64,000 bases of DNA from Pseudomonas asplenii (GTDB taxonomy: Bacteria; Pseudomonadota; Gammaproteobacteria; Pseudomonadales; Pseudomonadaceae). Within the stretch, counting starts at the first letter, position 1. Each line of letters opens with the position of its first letter. The notes beneath the pieces are model-generated. The model was not told the DNA's origin. It did not search any database and worked only from the letters and a program-made list of their open reading frames with translations. Of this stretch, positions 53,111 to 61,720 are shown piece by piece. Where the stretch lies: positions 124,001 through 188,000 of the forward strand of contig NZ_JSYZ01000011.1 in NCBI RefSeq assembly GCF_001293465.1, given 5' to 3'. The translations under genes and the position numbers were made by a program.

Positions 53111-53902
53111 ATGCCCGGACAACGCCCCGGCGTGTTTCCCCTGCCAGCCCGTTCGCTGTTGGAGGGCCGCCTGTGTCTGCAACTGTTGCCGCGTTCCGCC
53201 TATAGCGGTCGGGATCCGGTGCAGTGGCAGACCCTGGGCATTGCCCTGGAGCATCAGTGGGGTGTGCACGCGATCGATTCCGACCGACGCGTGGACTTCG
53301 ACACCCCTCCCGGCACCCTGGCCCTGACGCCGCCGGGTGTCGAGGTGTTTTCCGAGTCCGCCGAAGGTGGCGAGTATCTGCTGGTGCGCTGGCAACTCGA
53401 GGATGAACGGCCGCGGATACAACGCCGGCTGGAGAGTACCGGGCACGCACGAGGCTTGGCTCTGGGGCGGCAACTGCGCCGCCTGTTGCTGGAGCCGGAC
53501 GGTGATCCGCTGCGGCTGGAGGCGACGGCACTGGAGTTTGTCGGCTTGTGCGATTCGATGCCGGCCGGCAATCCTCGACCGCGGGACTTTGCGGGGGTAC
53601 TGCGCCGTTTTGCCGAGGATTTCGCCCAACCCTTGAGCCTGGCCCAGTTGGCGGCGGGGCAAGGGCAGTCGCAACTGCGCTTTCTGCGGGACTTCACCCG
53701 GGCCGTTGGCATGACGCCCCATGCCTATCTGCTGGAGGTTCGGGTGCAGGCGGCCCGGCGGATGATCGAGAGCGCTGACAGGCCGCTGGCGGAGATTGCC
53801 CTGGATTGCGGTTTTGCCCACCAGTCCCACCTGGGCAGCGCGTTTCGCAAGGTGCTGGGGATCACGCCTGGGGATTACCGCAGGCGTGTCACGGTTCGTT
53901 AA
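53111..53902 (+). CDS. AraC family transcriptional regulator
   Basis: A 263-residue regulator with an N-terminal cupin-like sensor (about 20-120) and a C-terminal AraC DNA-binding domain. The helices are 'LSLAQLAAGQGQSQLRFLRDFTRAVGMTPHAYLLEVRVQAARRMIESADRPLAEIALDCGFAHQSHLGSAFRKVLGITPGDYR', which match the family exactly. It is divergent from the racemase gene with a 77-base gap and may regulate it. Confidence 0.9.
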   Translation: MPGQRPGVFPLPARSLLEGRLCLQLLPRSAYSGRDPVQWQTLGIALEHQWGVHAIDSDRRVDFDTPPGTLALTPPGVEVFSESAEGGEYLLVRWQLEDERPRIQRRLESTGHARGLALGRQLRRLLLEPDGDPLRLEATALEFVGLCDSMPAGNPRPRDFAGVLRRFAEDFAQPLSLAQLAAGQGQSQLRFLRDFTRAVGMTPHAYLLEVRVQAARRMIESADRPLAEIALDCGFAHQSHLGSAFRKVLGITPGDYRRRVTVR

Positions 53903-53911
53903 CCTGCCACC

Positions 53912-54136
53912 CTACATATCCATTGGCGTCCACTCCCTGGTTGGCGGCTCCTCGACCATTGCCTTCGGCACCACCTTGCCCGTCGCCTGTTCAACCCGCT
54001 GCGCCACCTCCGGATCGTCGGAGAACAGCATCAGGCTGGCGTCATCCAGACTCTTTTCCGATTGATCCCGCAAGCAGTAGCCGACTCCCAGGTACAGCGA
54101 AACCACCGCCATCAGATTCAAGCCGATTTCCAGCAT
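53912..54136 (-). CDS. Small membrane protein associated with the orphan CcoN gene
   Basis: The ATG at 54136 (MLEIGLNLMAVVSLYLGVGY) follows CAGGAGGACAGG and gives 74 residues. One membrane helix (about 3-22) is followed by an acidic tail with 'SDDPEVAQRVEQATGKVVPKAM'. It lies 26 bases downstream of the orphan CcoN gene on the same strand. Its position matches the small gene (PA4134) next to ccoN4 in P. aeruginosa, as I recall. It may be a subunit or assembly helper. Confidence 0.7.
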   Translation of the reverse strand: MLEIGLNLMAVVSLYLGVGYCLRDQSEKSLDDASLMLFSDDPEVAQRVEQATGKVVPKAMVEEPPTREWTPMDM

Positions 54137-54162
54137 CGTCCTGTCCTCCTGTCCGTCAGCAC

Positions 54163-55590
54163 TCAGGCAATCTGCGCCGCCTGTCGGGCCAGCGCGGTAT
54201 CCGCCACCCGCACCGTGCGCCAGGTGTTGTAGGCCATCAGCAGCATGCCGCCGAGGAAGAACACTCCACCGACGAAGCGCACGACAAACCCGGGATGGCT
54301 GGCCAGCAAGGCCTCGACGAAGGAGTAGGTGAGGGTGCCGTCCTCGTTCACGGCCCGCCACATCAGGCCCTGGGTGATGCCGTTGACCCACATCGAGGCG
54401 ATGTACAGCACTGTGCCGATGGTCGCCAGCCAGAAATGCAGGTTGATCAGCCCGACGCTGTGCATCTGCTCGCGGCCGAACACCCTGGGGATCATGTGGT
54501 AGAGAGAACCGAAGGTAATCATTGCCACCCAGCCCAGCGCGCCGGCATGGACGTGGCCGATGGTCCAGTCGGTGTAGTGGGAGAGGGCGTTGACGGTCTT
54601 GATCGCCATCATCGGGCCCTCGAAGGTCGACATGCCGTAGAACGCCAGGGACAGCACCAGAAAGCGCAGGATCGGGTCGGTGCGCAGCTTATGCCAGGCG
54701 CCGGAGAGGGTCATCATGCCGTTGATCATGCCGCCCCAGCTCGGTGCCAGCAGGATCAGCGACATGGCCATGCCCAGCGATTGCGCCCAGTCCGGCAGGG
54801 CGGTGTAGTGCAGGTGGTGGGGACCTGCCCAGATGTACAGGGTGATCAGCGCCCAGAAGTGGACGATGGACAGGCGATAGGAGTACACCGGCCGGCCGAC
54901 CTGCTTGGGCACGAAGTAATACATCATGCCGAGAAAGCCGGTGGTCAGGAAGAAGCCTACCGCGTTGTGCCCGTACCACCACTGCACCATGGCATCGGTC
55001 GCGCCGGAATAGACCGGGTAGGACTTGAACCAGTCCACCGGGATCGACAGGTGATTGACCACATGCAACATGGCGATCACCAGGATGAAGGCGCCGAAGA
55101 ACCAGTTGCCGACGTAGATGTGCCGGGTCTTGCGCCGTACCACGGTGGTGAAGAACACGATGGCATAGGCGACCCAGACCAGCGCCATCCACACCGCGCC
55201 GCTGAACTCGATCTCGGCGTATTCCTTGGTGGTGGTGTAGCCCAGCGGCAGGCTGACGAACATGATCACGATCACCGCCTGCCAGCCCCAGAAGGTGAAG
55301 GCGGCCAGGGTATCGTTGTACAACCGTACCTGACAGGTACGCTGCACCGCGTAGTAGCTGGCGGCGAACTGCGCGCTGCCGGCGAAACCGAAGATCACCA
55401 GGCTGGTGTGCAGCGGGCGCAGGCGGCCGAAGGTGGTCCAGGGCAGGTCGAGGTTCATTTCCGGCCAGACCAGTTGCGAAGCGATCAGCACGCCCATCGC
55501 CATGCCGATCACGCCCCAGAACACGGTGGCGATGACGAATTGTCGGACCACCTTGTAGTTATAGGCTTCTGCGTTTGCTGCTGTACTCAT
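54163..55590 (-). CDS. Orphan cbb3-type cytochrome c oxidase subunit I (CcoN)
   Basis: From ATG 55590 (MSTAANAEAYNYKVVRQFVI) the protein has 475 residues and twelve helices. The haem/CuB ligands are in 'LRPLHTSLVIFGF', 'YGHNAVGFFLTTGFLGMMYY', 'WAGPHHLHYTALP' and 'IGHVHAGALGW'. No ccoO or ccoP gene lies next to it, so it is an orphan subunit like P. aeruginosa ccoN4, which swaps into cbb3 oxidases under particular conditions such as cyanide stress. Confidence 0.92.
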   Translation of the reverse strand: MSTAANAEAYNYKVVRQFVIATVFWGVIGMAMGVLIASQLVWPEMNLDLPWTTFGRLRPLHTSLVIFGFAGSAQFAASYYAVQRTCQVRLYNDTLAAFTFWGWQAVIVIMFVSLPLGYTTTKEYAEIEFSGAVWMALVWVAYAIVFFTTVVRRKTRHIYVGNWFFGAFILVIAMLHVVNHLSIPVDWFKSYPVYSGATDAMVQWWYGHNAVGFFLTTGFLGMMYYFVPKQVGRPVYSYRLSIVHFWALITLYIWAGPHHLHYTALPDWAQSLGMAMSLILLAPSWGGMINGMMTLSGAWHKLRTDPILRFLVLSLAFYGMSTFEGPMMAIKTVNALSHYTDWTIGHVHAGALGWVAMITFGSLYHMIPRVFGREQMHSVGLINLHFWLATIGTVLYIASMWVNGITQGLMWRAVNEDGTLTYSFVEALLASHPGFVVRFVGGVFFLGGMLLMAYNTWRTVRVADTALARQAAQIA

Positions 55591-55972
55591 GCTCACGTCT
55601 TCCACGGTTGCCAGATCCTGCCAGGCCACCCCGGCCCGACATGGGACGGACTGTAGGAACTGCCGCGCAGGCAAAACAGACTCAGAAATGGCTCATTCAT
55701 ACGGATCAGGCTTTTATCCGGCGTGGATTGGCGATGATCTCGCCTGATATGGGTTTTGCTGAAAGTGACTGTCCTGTTTGCTGGTTTCAGGGGAACAGGG
55801 CGGCCCCAGGAGAGTGGCGGCAGTTTTCCGCGCAAGTTCCTACAGTAAAAAGCTGCATTTCAGATTTGCCGGACCGGCGCGGGTGTGCGAATTTGTCGCT
55901 CCCCCCATAGGTCGATCGGCGCTTTCGTGCTTAACTTCGACCTCTTCAAATATTTCTGGAAGGATTTCGTTC
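55591..55972. other. Divergent control region of orphan ccoN and tpx copy 1
   Basis: These 382 bases hold the promoters of the CcoN gene (reading left) and the first tpx gene (reading right). The segment 55887-55942, ending in TTAACTTCGACC, is repeated before the second tpx gene. I looked for an Anr box (TTGAT-N4-ATCAA) and did not find a good one. No small gene is seen. Confidence 0.55.
55887..55942 (+). promoter_or_regulatory. Conserved upstream element of tpx (copy 1)
   Basis: GCGAATTTGTCGCTCC through TGCTTAACTTCGACC matches the region before the second tpx gene (56556-56609), including GTAGGT/ATAGGT and TTAACTTCGACC. Spacing to the ATG is 30 and 33 bases. Function (promoter or operator) is inferred from duplication. 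Confidence 0.5.
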
Positions 55973-56473
55973 ATGGCTCAAGTCACCCTCAAAGGCAATC
56001 CGGTCAAGGTCAACGGCCAACTGCCACAGGTCGGCTCCAAGGCCCCGGCCTTTTCCCTGGTCAACGCCGGCCTGGCCGATGTCACCCTGGAAAGCTTTGC
56101 CGGCAAGCGCAAGGTGCTGAACATTTTCCCAAGCGTCGACACCCCGACCTGTGCCACCTCCGTGCGCAAGTTCAACGCCCAGGCCAATGACGTGGCCAAC
56201 ACCGTGGTGCTGTGCATCTCGGCTGACCTGCCTTTCGCCCAGGCCCGCTTCTGCGGCGCCGAAGGCCTGGAAAACGTACAGAACCTGTCGACCCTGCGGG
56301 GTCGCGAGTTCATCGAGAACTACGGCGTGGCCATCGCCGAAGGCCCGCTGACCGGCCTGACCGCCCGTGCGGTGGTGGTGCTGGACGAGAACAACAACGT
56401 CCTGCACAGCGAATTGGTAGGCGAGATCGCCGACGAGCCGAACTACGATGCGGCCCTGGCTGTCTTGAAGTAA
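55973..56473 (+). CDS. tpx: Thiol peroxidase (2-Cys peroxiredoxin), copy 1
   Basis: The 166-residue enzyme starts MAQVTLKGNPVKVNGQLPQV. The peroxidatic cysteine is C60 in 'SVDTPTCATSV' and the resolving cysteine is C94 in 'FAQARFCGAEGL', the standard atypical 2-Cys Tpx pattern. It reduces hydrogen peroxide and alkyl peroxides in the cytoplasm or periplasm using thioredoxin. It is followed by its own terminator and then by a second, closely similar gene. Confidence 0.93.
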   Translation: MAQVTLKGNPVKVNGQLPQVGSKAPAFSLVNAGLADVTLESFAGKRKVLNIFPSVDTPTCATSVRKFNAQANDVANTVVLCISADLPFAQARFCGAEGLENVQNLSTLRGREFIENYGVAIAEGPLTGLTARAVVVLDENNNVLHSELVGEIADEPNYDAALAVLK

Positions 56474-56493
56474 GCGGCGACCTCAGTCACCCA

Positions 56494-56522
56494 CGGCCTG
56501 GCCTCGTCCAGGCCGTTTTTGT
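56494..56522 (+). terminator. Terminator of tpx copy 1
   Basis: CGGCCTGG and CCAGGCCG form a stem followed by TTTTTG. It is nearly the same sequence as the terminator after the second tpx gene. Confidence 0.9.
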
Positions 56523-56555
56523 TTGTGCAGTGCTCCAGCGTGGGCCTGGTGCTGT

Positions 56556-56610
56556 GACAATTTGTGTTTGGGCGTAGGTGTCGCCGCCATATCGTGGTTA
56601 ACTTCGACCC
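56556..56610 (+). promoter_or_regulatory. Conserved upstream element of tpx (copy 2)
   Basis: GACAATTTGTGTTTGGGCGTAGGTG through GGTTAACTTCGACC repeats the element before the first tpx gene, so the duplication included the control region. Confidence 0.5.
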
Positions 56611-56642
56611 TTCCTCTACAACCGTTCAAAAGGATTCGCCGC

Positions 56643-57143
56643 ATGGCTCAAGTGACGCGCAGGGGTGTGGTGGTGCAGGTCAATGGCGAACTGCCGCTCC
56701 CCGGCACCCGGGCACCCGCATTCTCCCTGGTGAACAAGGACCTGGCGGATGTCGCCCTCAGCGACTTCGCCGGCCAGCGCAAGGTGCTGAACATCTTCCC
56801 CAGCGTCGACACACCGACCTGCGCCAAGTCGGTCCGTGCCTTCAACGCCCACGCCAACGGGCTGAACAATACCGTGGTGCTGTGCATTTCCGCTGACCTG
56901 CCGTTCGCCCAGGCGCGCTTCTGCGGTGCAGAAGGCCTGGAGAAGGTGCAGAACCTGTCGACCTTGCGCGGTGCTCGATTCATGCAAGACTACGGCGTAG
57001 CCATCGCCGACGGGCCGCTCACGGGCCTCACCGCCCGGGCCGTGCTGGTACTCGACGAGCAGGACCAGGTGCTGCACAGCGAACTGGTCGCCGATATCGG
57101 CCAGGAACCCGACTACGTCGCCGCTCTCGCTGTCCTGCAGTAA
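56643..57143 (+). CDS. Thiol peroxidase (2-Cys peroxiredoxin), copy 2
   Basis: The 166-residue product is the same length as the first copy and shares most of its sequence, including C60 ('SVDTPTCAKSV') and C94 ('FAQARFCGAEGL'). Its N-terminus 'TRRGVVVQVNGELPLPGTRAP' differs more, so the copies are diverging. Both keep the active-site residues. The gene has its own upstream element and terminator. Confidence 0.92.
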   Translation: MAQVTRRGVVVQVNGELPLPGTRAPAFSLVNKDLADVALSDFAGQRKVLNIFPSVDTPTCAKSVRAFNAHANGLNNTVVLCISADLPFAQARFCGAEGLEKVQNLSTLRGARFMQDYGVAIADGPLTGLTARAVLVLDEQDQVLHSELVADIGQEPDYVAALAVLQ

Positions 57144-57162
57144 GCGACCTTGCATTTATTCA

Positions 57163-57189
57163 CGGCCTGTCCCTGTCCAGGCCGTTTTT
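57163..57189 (+). terminator. Terminator of tpx copy 2
   Basis: CGGCCTG and CAGGCCG form a stem around 'tccctgtc' with TTTTTC after it. It duplicates the design of the terminator of copy 1. Confidence 0.88.
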
Positions 57190-57320
57190 CATTTGCGTTT
57201 CAGTGCCTTGCCCAAAGGTCGAAGAACGTCATGCAAAGGTAAATTGCCGGTAAAGGCACTTTGCATGAAACATTTGAGTGCTTATCTTTCAGGCTCCTAA
57301 GGAAGAAGCTCTCGCCCACA

Positions 57321-58622
57321 ATGGTTGATCACTCCATGCAATCCTCTGCTCCTCGCAAATCCCGTCGTTGGCTGTTCGGCCTGTTCACCGTGTTGATCAT
57401 CGCGGCGCTGTGCTGGCATTTCTGGCCGGCCGGCGAGCACAAGACCGAACACAAGCCGGCAGGGCATACCGGCAAGACGGGCATGATGCGCCCGGGCTTC
57501 GGCGCCTCCACCGGGCCGGTACCGGTGCGCGTGGCTCCGGCGACCGTCGGCGATTTCCCGCTCTATTACAAGGCGCTGGGCACCGTGACTGCGCTGAACA
57601 CGGTCAATGTGCGGGCGCAGGTGGGCGGCCAACTGGTCAAGATCAATTTCCAGGAAGGGCAGATGGTCAAGGCCGGCGACGTGCTCGCCGAAATCGACCC
57701 GCGCAACTATGAAAGCGCCTTGCTGCAGGCCCAGGGCACCCTATTGCAGAGCCAGGCCCAGTTGAAGAACGCCCAGGTCGACCTGCAGCGCTATCGCGGG
57801 CTGTATGCCGAGGACAGTATCGCCAAGCAGACCCTGGACACCGCCGAGGCCACCGTACTGCAGTACCAGGGCACGGTGAAGAACAACCAGGGCGCGGTCG
57901 ACGCGGCCAAGCTGAACCTGGCGTTCACCAAGATTCGCGCACCGATTTCCGGACGCCTGGGCCTGCGCCAGCTGGACGTCGGCAACCTGCTGGCGGCCAA
58001 CGACACCCAGGCCGTGGCCGTGATCACCCAGACCCAGCCGATCAGCGTGGCGTTCACCCTGCCGGAGAACAACCTGGACGTGGTGCTGCCGCGTTTCCGC
58101 AGTGGTGCGCACCTGCCGGCCGAAGCCTGGGATCGTGGTGATGTGAAGCTGCAGGCCACCGGCGTGCTGCAGAGCCTGGACAACCAGATCGACATCACCA
58201 CCGGCACCCTGAAGTTCAAGGCGCTCTACGAGAACAAGGACCAGATCCTGTTCCCCAACCAGTTCGTCAACGTGCGCCTGCTGGCCGATACCCTGAAAGG
58301 CGTGATACTGGCGCCGAGCGCGGCGATCCAGTTCGGTACCGACGGGACCTTCGTCTATGCGCTGGAGGGTGACAAGAAGGTCAGGATTCGTCCGCTGAAG
58401 GTCGGGCCGAGTGACGGTAATGTCACTGTGATCACCTCGGGCCTGGCCGCCGGTGACCGGGTGGTGCTCGAAGGCACCGACCGCCTCAAGGATGGGGGCG
58501 AGGTGGAAGTGGTCAATGACAGCCAGGACGTACCGAGTACGCCAGCCGAACACTTGCACGGTGCCAAGGCCAAGGACGGCGAAGCGGGTACTGACGCCAA
58601 GGCGAAAAAGGTCGGCGCATGA
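57321..58622 (+). CDS. muxA: RND efflux periplasmic adaptor (MuxA/MdtA)
   Basis: I use ATG 57321 (MVDHSMQSSAPRKSRRWLFG), giving 433 residues; ATG 57336 in frame is possible. After a short cytoplasmic N-terminus, a membrane anchor (about 18-38) precedes the biotin-lipoyl and helical hairpin ('LGTVTALNTVNVRAQVGGQLVKINFQEGQMVKAGDVLAEIDPRNY', 'AQVDLQRYRGLYAEDSIAKQTLDTAE') and beta-barrel. Lys/Ala-rich C-terminus. It links MuxB/MuxC to an outer-membrane channel. First gene of the operon, overlapping muxB by four bases. Confidence 0.9.
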   Translation: MVDHSMQSSAPRKSRRWLFGLFTVLIIAALCWHFWPAGEHKTEHKPAGHTGKTGMMRPGFGASTGPVPVRVAPATVGDFPLYYKALGTVTALNTVNVRAQVGGQLVKINFQEGQMVKAGDVLAEIDPRNYESALLQAQGTLLQSQAQLKNAQVDLQRYRGLYAEDSIAKQTLDTAEATVLQYQGTVKNNQGAVDAAKLNLAFTKIRAPISGRLGLRQLDVGNLLAANDTQAVAVITQTQPISVAFTLPENNLDVVLPRFRSGAHLPAEAWDRGDVKLQATGVLQSLDNQIDITTGTLKFKALYENKDQILFPNQFVNVRLLADTLKGVILAPSAAIQFGTDGTFVYALEGDKKVRIRPLKVGPSDGNVTVITSGLAAGDRVVLEGTDRLKDGGEVEVVNDSQDVPSTPAEHLHGAKAKDGEAGTDAKAKKVGA

Positions 58623-61600
58623 ATCTCTCGCGGCTGTTCATTCTCCGCCCGGTAGCGACCACCCTGAGCATGCTGGCGATCGTCCTGGCCGGGGTGATCG
58701 CCTACCGGCTGCTGCCGGTGTCGGCACTGCCCCAGGTCGACTACCCGACGATTCGCGTCATGACCCTGTATCCGGGCGCCAGCCCGGACGTGATGACCAG
58801 CGCGGTCACCGCGCCGCTGGAGCGCCAGTTCGGGCAGATGCCCGGGCTGACCCAGATGGCTTCCACCAGTTCCGGAGGTGCCTCGGTACTGACCCTGCGC
58901 TTCAACCTCGACATCAACATGGATGTCGCCGAGCAGCAGGTCCAGGCGGCCATCAACGCCGCGACCAACCTGCTGCCCAAGGATCTGCCGGCACCGCCGG
59001 TGTACAACAAGGTCAACCCGGCGGATACCCCGGTGCTGACCCTGGCGATCACTTCGAAAACCATGCTGCTGCCCAAGCTCAATGACCTGGTCGACACGCG
59101 CATGGCGCAGAAGATCGCCCAGATCAGTGGTGTCGGCATGGTCAGCATCGCCGGTGGTCAGCGCCAGGCGGTGCGGATCAAGGTCAACCCCGAGGCCCTG
59201 GCGGCCAACAGCCTGAACCTGTCCGACGTGCGCACGCTGATCGGCGCCTCCAACGTCAACCAGCCCAAGGGCAACTTCGACGGCCCGACCCGGGTGTCGA
59301 TGCTCGATGCCAACGACCAGTTGCGTTCACCCAAGGAATACGCCGAGCTGATTCTCGCCTACAAGAACGGCGCGCCGTTGCGCCTGAAGGACGTGGCCGA
59401 GATCGTCGACGGTGCGGAAAACGAGCGTCTGGCGGCCTGGGCCAACCAGAGCCAGGCGGTATTGCTGAATATCCAGCGCCAGCCGGGGGCCAACGTCATC
59501 GAGGTGGTCGACCGGATCAAGGCGCTGCTGCCGAGCATCACCGACAACCTGCCGGCCGGCATCGACGTCGCCGTGCTCACCGACCGCACCCAGACCATCC
59601 GTGCTTCGGTGACCGACGTACAGCATGAACTGCTGATCGCCATCGCCCTGGTGGTGATGGTCACATTCCTGTTCCTGCGCCGGGCCAGCGCCACCATTAT
59701 TCCATCGGTGGCGGTGCCACTGTCGTTGATCGGTACCTTCGGCGTGATGTACCTGGCCGGCTTCTCGATCAACAACCTGACGCTGATGGCCCTGACCATC
59801 GCCACCGGTTTCGTGGTCGACGATGCCATCGTCATGCTGGAAAACATCTCGCGCTTCATCGAGGAGGGTGACAGCCCGATGCAGGCGGCGCTCAAGGGCG
59901 CGAAGCAGATCGGTTTCACCCTGGTGTCGCTGACCCTGTCGCTGATCGCGGTACTGATCCCGCTGCTGTTCATGGCCGATGTGGTGGGGCGGTTGTTTCG
60001 CGAGTTCGCCATTACCCTGGCGGTGGCCATCCTGATTTCCCTGGTGGTCTCGCTGACCCTCACTCCGATGATGTGCGCGCGTCTGCTCAAGCGTGAACCC
60101 AAGGAACAGGAGCAGGGGCGTTTCTATCGGGCCAGCGGTGCCTGGATCGACTGGCTGATCGAGTCCTACGGACGCAAGCTGCAATGGGTATTGAGGAACC
60201 AGACGCTGACCCTGCTGGTGGCCGTCGGCACCCTGGCGCTGACCGTGTTCCTTTACCTGGTGGTGCCCAAGGGCTTCTTCCCGGTGCAAGATACCGGCGT
60301 GATCCAGGGTATTTCCGAGGCGCCGCAATCGGTGTCGTTCGCCGCCATGAGCCAGCGGCAACAGGAACTGGCCAAGGTGATCCTGGCCGACCCGGCGGTG
60401 GAAAGCCTGTCTTCCTATATCGGTGTCGACGGCGACAACGCCACGCTCAACAGCGGGCGGCTGCTGATCAACCTCAAGCCCCATCGTCAGCGAGACCTCA
60501 GCGCGGCGCAGGTGATCGCACGCCTGCAACCGGAGGTGGACCAACTGGTCGGCATCCGGCTGTACATGCAGCCGGTGCAGGACCTGACCATCGAGGATCG
60601 GGTCAGCCGCACCCAGTACCAGTTCAGCATGTCCTCGCCGGACGCCGACCTGCTCGCCGAATGGAGCGACAAGCTGGTCCACGCCCTGGCCCAGCGCCCG
60701 GAACTGACCGACGTCGCCAGCGACCTGCAGGACAAGGGCCTGCAGGTGTACCTGGTGATCGACCGCGATGCCGCCTCACGGCTCGGCGTGTCGGTCTCCG
60801 ATATCACCGATGCGCTGTACGACGGTTTCGGCCAGCGGCAGATTTCCACCATCTACACCCAGGCCAGCCAGTATCGTGTGGTGCTCCAGGCCCAGGCCGG
60901 GGAGAAGATCGGCCCGGCCGCCCTCGATCAGATCCACGTCAAGACCACCAGCGGCAGTCAGGTCCGGCTGTCGAGCCTGGCGCGGATCGAGGAGCGCCAG
61001 GCGCAACTGGCGATCTCGCATATCGGCCAGTTCCCGGCGGTGACGATGTCGTTCAACCTGGCGCCGGGCGTCGCCCTGGGCAAGGGCGTCGAGATCATCG
61101 ACCAGGTCAAGCAGGAGATCGGCATGCCGATCGGCGTGCAGACCCAGTTCCAGGGCGCCGCCGAAGCCTTCCAGGCCTCGCTGTCGAGCACCTTGCTGCT
61201 GATCCTGGCGGCGGTGGTGACCATGTACATCGTGCTCGGGGTGCTCTACGAGAGCTATATCCATCCGGTGACCATCCTCTCGACCCTGCCATCGGCCGCG
61301 GTGGGTGCCTTGCTGGCACTGATCCTCAGCGGCAATGACCTGGGCATGATCGCCATCATCGGCATCATCCTGCTGATCGGTATCGTCAAGAAGAACGCGA
61401 TCATGATGATCGACTTCGCCCTTGACGCCGAACGCAACCAGGGCATCCCGCCCGAGCAGGCGATCTACCAGGCGGCGCTGCTGCGCTTCCGGCCGATCCT
61501 GATGACCACCCTGGCGGCGCTGTTCGGTGCCGTGCCGCTGATGCTGGCGACCGGCTCCGGCGCCGAACTGCGTCAGCCCCTGGGCCTGGTGATGGTCGGC

Positions 61601-61720
61601 GGGTTGCTGGTCAGCCAGGTGCTGACGCTGTTCACCACGCCGGTGATCTACCTGTTCTTCGATCGGCTGGGACGGCGCTGGGGGCGGCATCCGAGCCGCC
61701 TGGAGCAGGCCGACACATGA
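58619..61720 (+). CDS. muxB: RND efflux pump permease (MuxB/MdtB)
   Basis: The 1033-residue inner-membrane pump has twelve helices and two large periplasmic loops. Marks include 'LSRLFILRPVATTLSMLAIVLAGVIAYRLLPVSALPQVDYPTI', 'VVDDAIVMLENISRFIEEG', the proton-relay 'GFVVDDAIVM' and C-terminal 'FRPILMTTLAALFGAVPLMLATGSGAELRQPLG'. In MdtABC/MuxABC two different permeases (B and C) form a mixed trimer. Four-base overlaps tie it to the genes on both sides. Confidence 0.92.
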   Translation: MNLSRLFILRPVATTLSMLAIVLAGVIAYRLLPVSALPQVDYPTIRVMTLYPGASPDVMTSAVTAPLERQFGQMPGLTQMASTSSGGASVLTLRFNLDINMDVAEQQVQAAINAATNLLPKDLPAPPVYNKVNPADTPVLTLAITSKTMLLPKLNDLVDTRMAQKIAQISGVGMVSIAGGQRQAVRIKVNPEALAANSLNLSDVRTLIGASNVNQPKGNFDGPTRVSMLDANDQLRSPKEYAELILAYKNGAPLRLKDVAEIVDGAENERLAAWANQSQAVLLNIQRQPGANVIEVVDRIKALLPSITDNLPAGIDVAVLTDRTQTIRASVTDVQHELLIAIALVVMVTFLFLRRASATIIPSVAVPLSLIGTFGVMYLAGFSINNLTLMALTIATGFVVDDAIVMLENISRFIEEGDSPMQAALKGAKQIGFTLVSLTLSLIAVLIPLLFMADVVGRLFREFAITLAVAILISLVVSLTLTPMMCARLLKREPKEQEQGRFYRASGAWIDWLIESYGRKLQWVLRNQTLTLLVAVGTLALTVFLYLVVPKGFFPVQDTGVIQGISEAPQSVSFAAMSQRQQELAKVILADPAVESLSSYIGVDGDNATLNSGRLLINLKPHRQRDLSAAQVIARLQPEVDQLVGIRLYMQPVQDLTIEDRVSRTQYQFSMSSPDADLLAEWSDKLVHALAQRPELTDVASDLQDKGLQVYLVIDRDAASRLGVSVSDITDALYDGFGQRQISTIYTQASQYRVVLQAQAGEKIGPAALDQIHVKTTSGSQVRLSSLARIEERQAQLAISHIGQFPAVTMSFNLAPGVALGKGVEIIDQVKQEIGMPIGVQTQFQGAAEAFQASLSSTLLLILAAVVTMYIVLGVLYESYIHPVTILSTLPSAAVGALLALILSGNDLGMIAIIGIILLIGIVKKNAIMMIDFALDAERNQGIPPEQAIYQAALLRFRPILMTTLAALFGAVPLMLATGSGAELRQPLGLVMVGGLLVSQVLTLFTTPVIYLFFDRLGRRWGRHPSRLEQADT

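Noticed and set aside
55600..55760. An Anr (FNR-type) box before the orphan ccoN gene
   Set aside because: The nearest text, TTGGCGATGATC, does not match TTGAT-N4-ATCAA closely enough.
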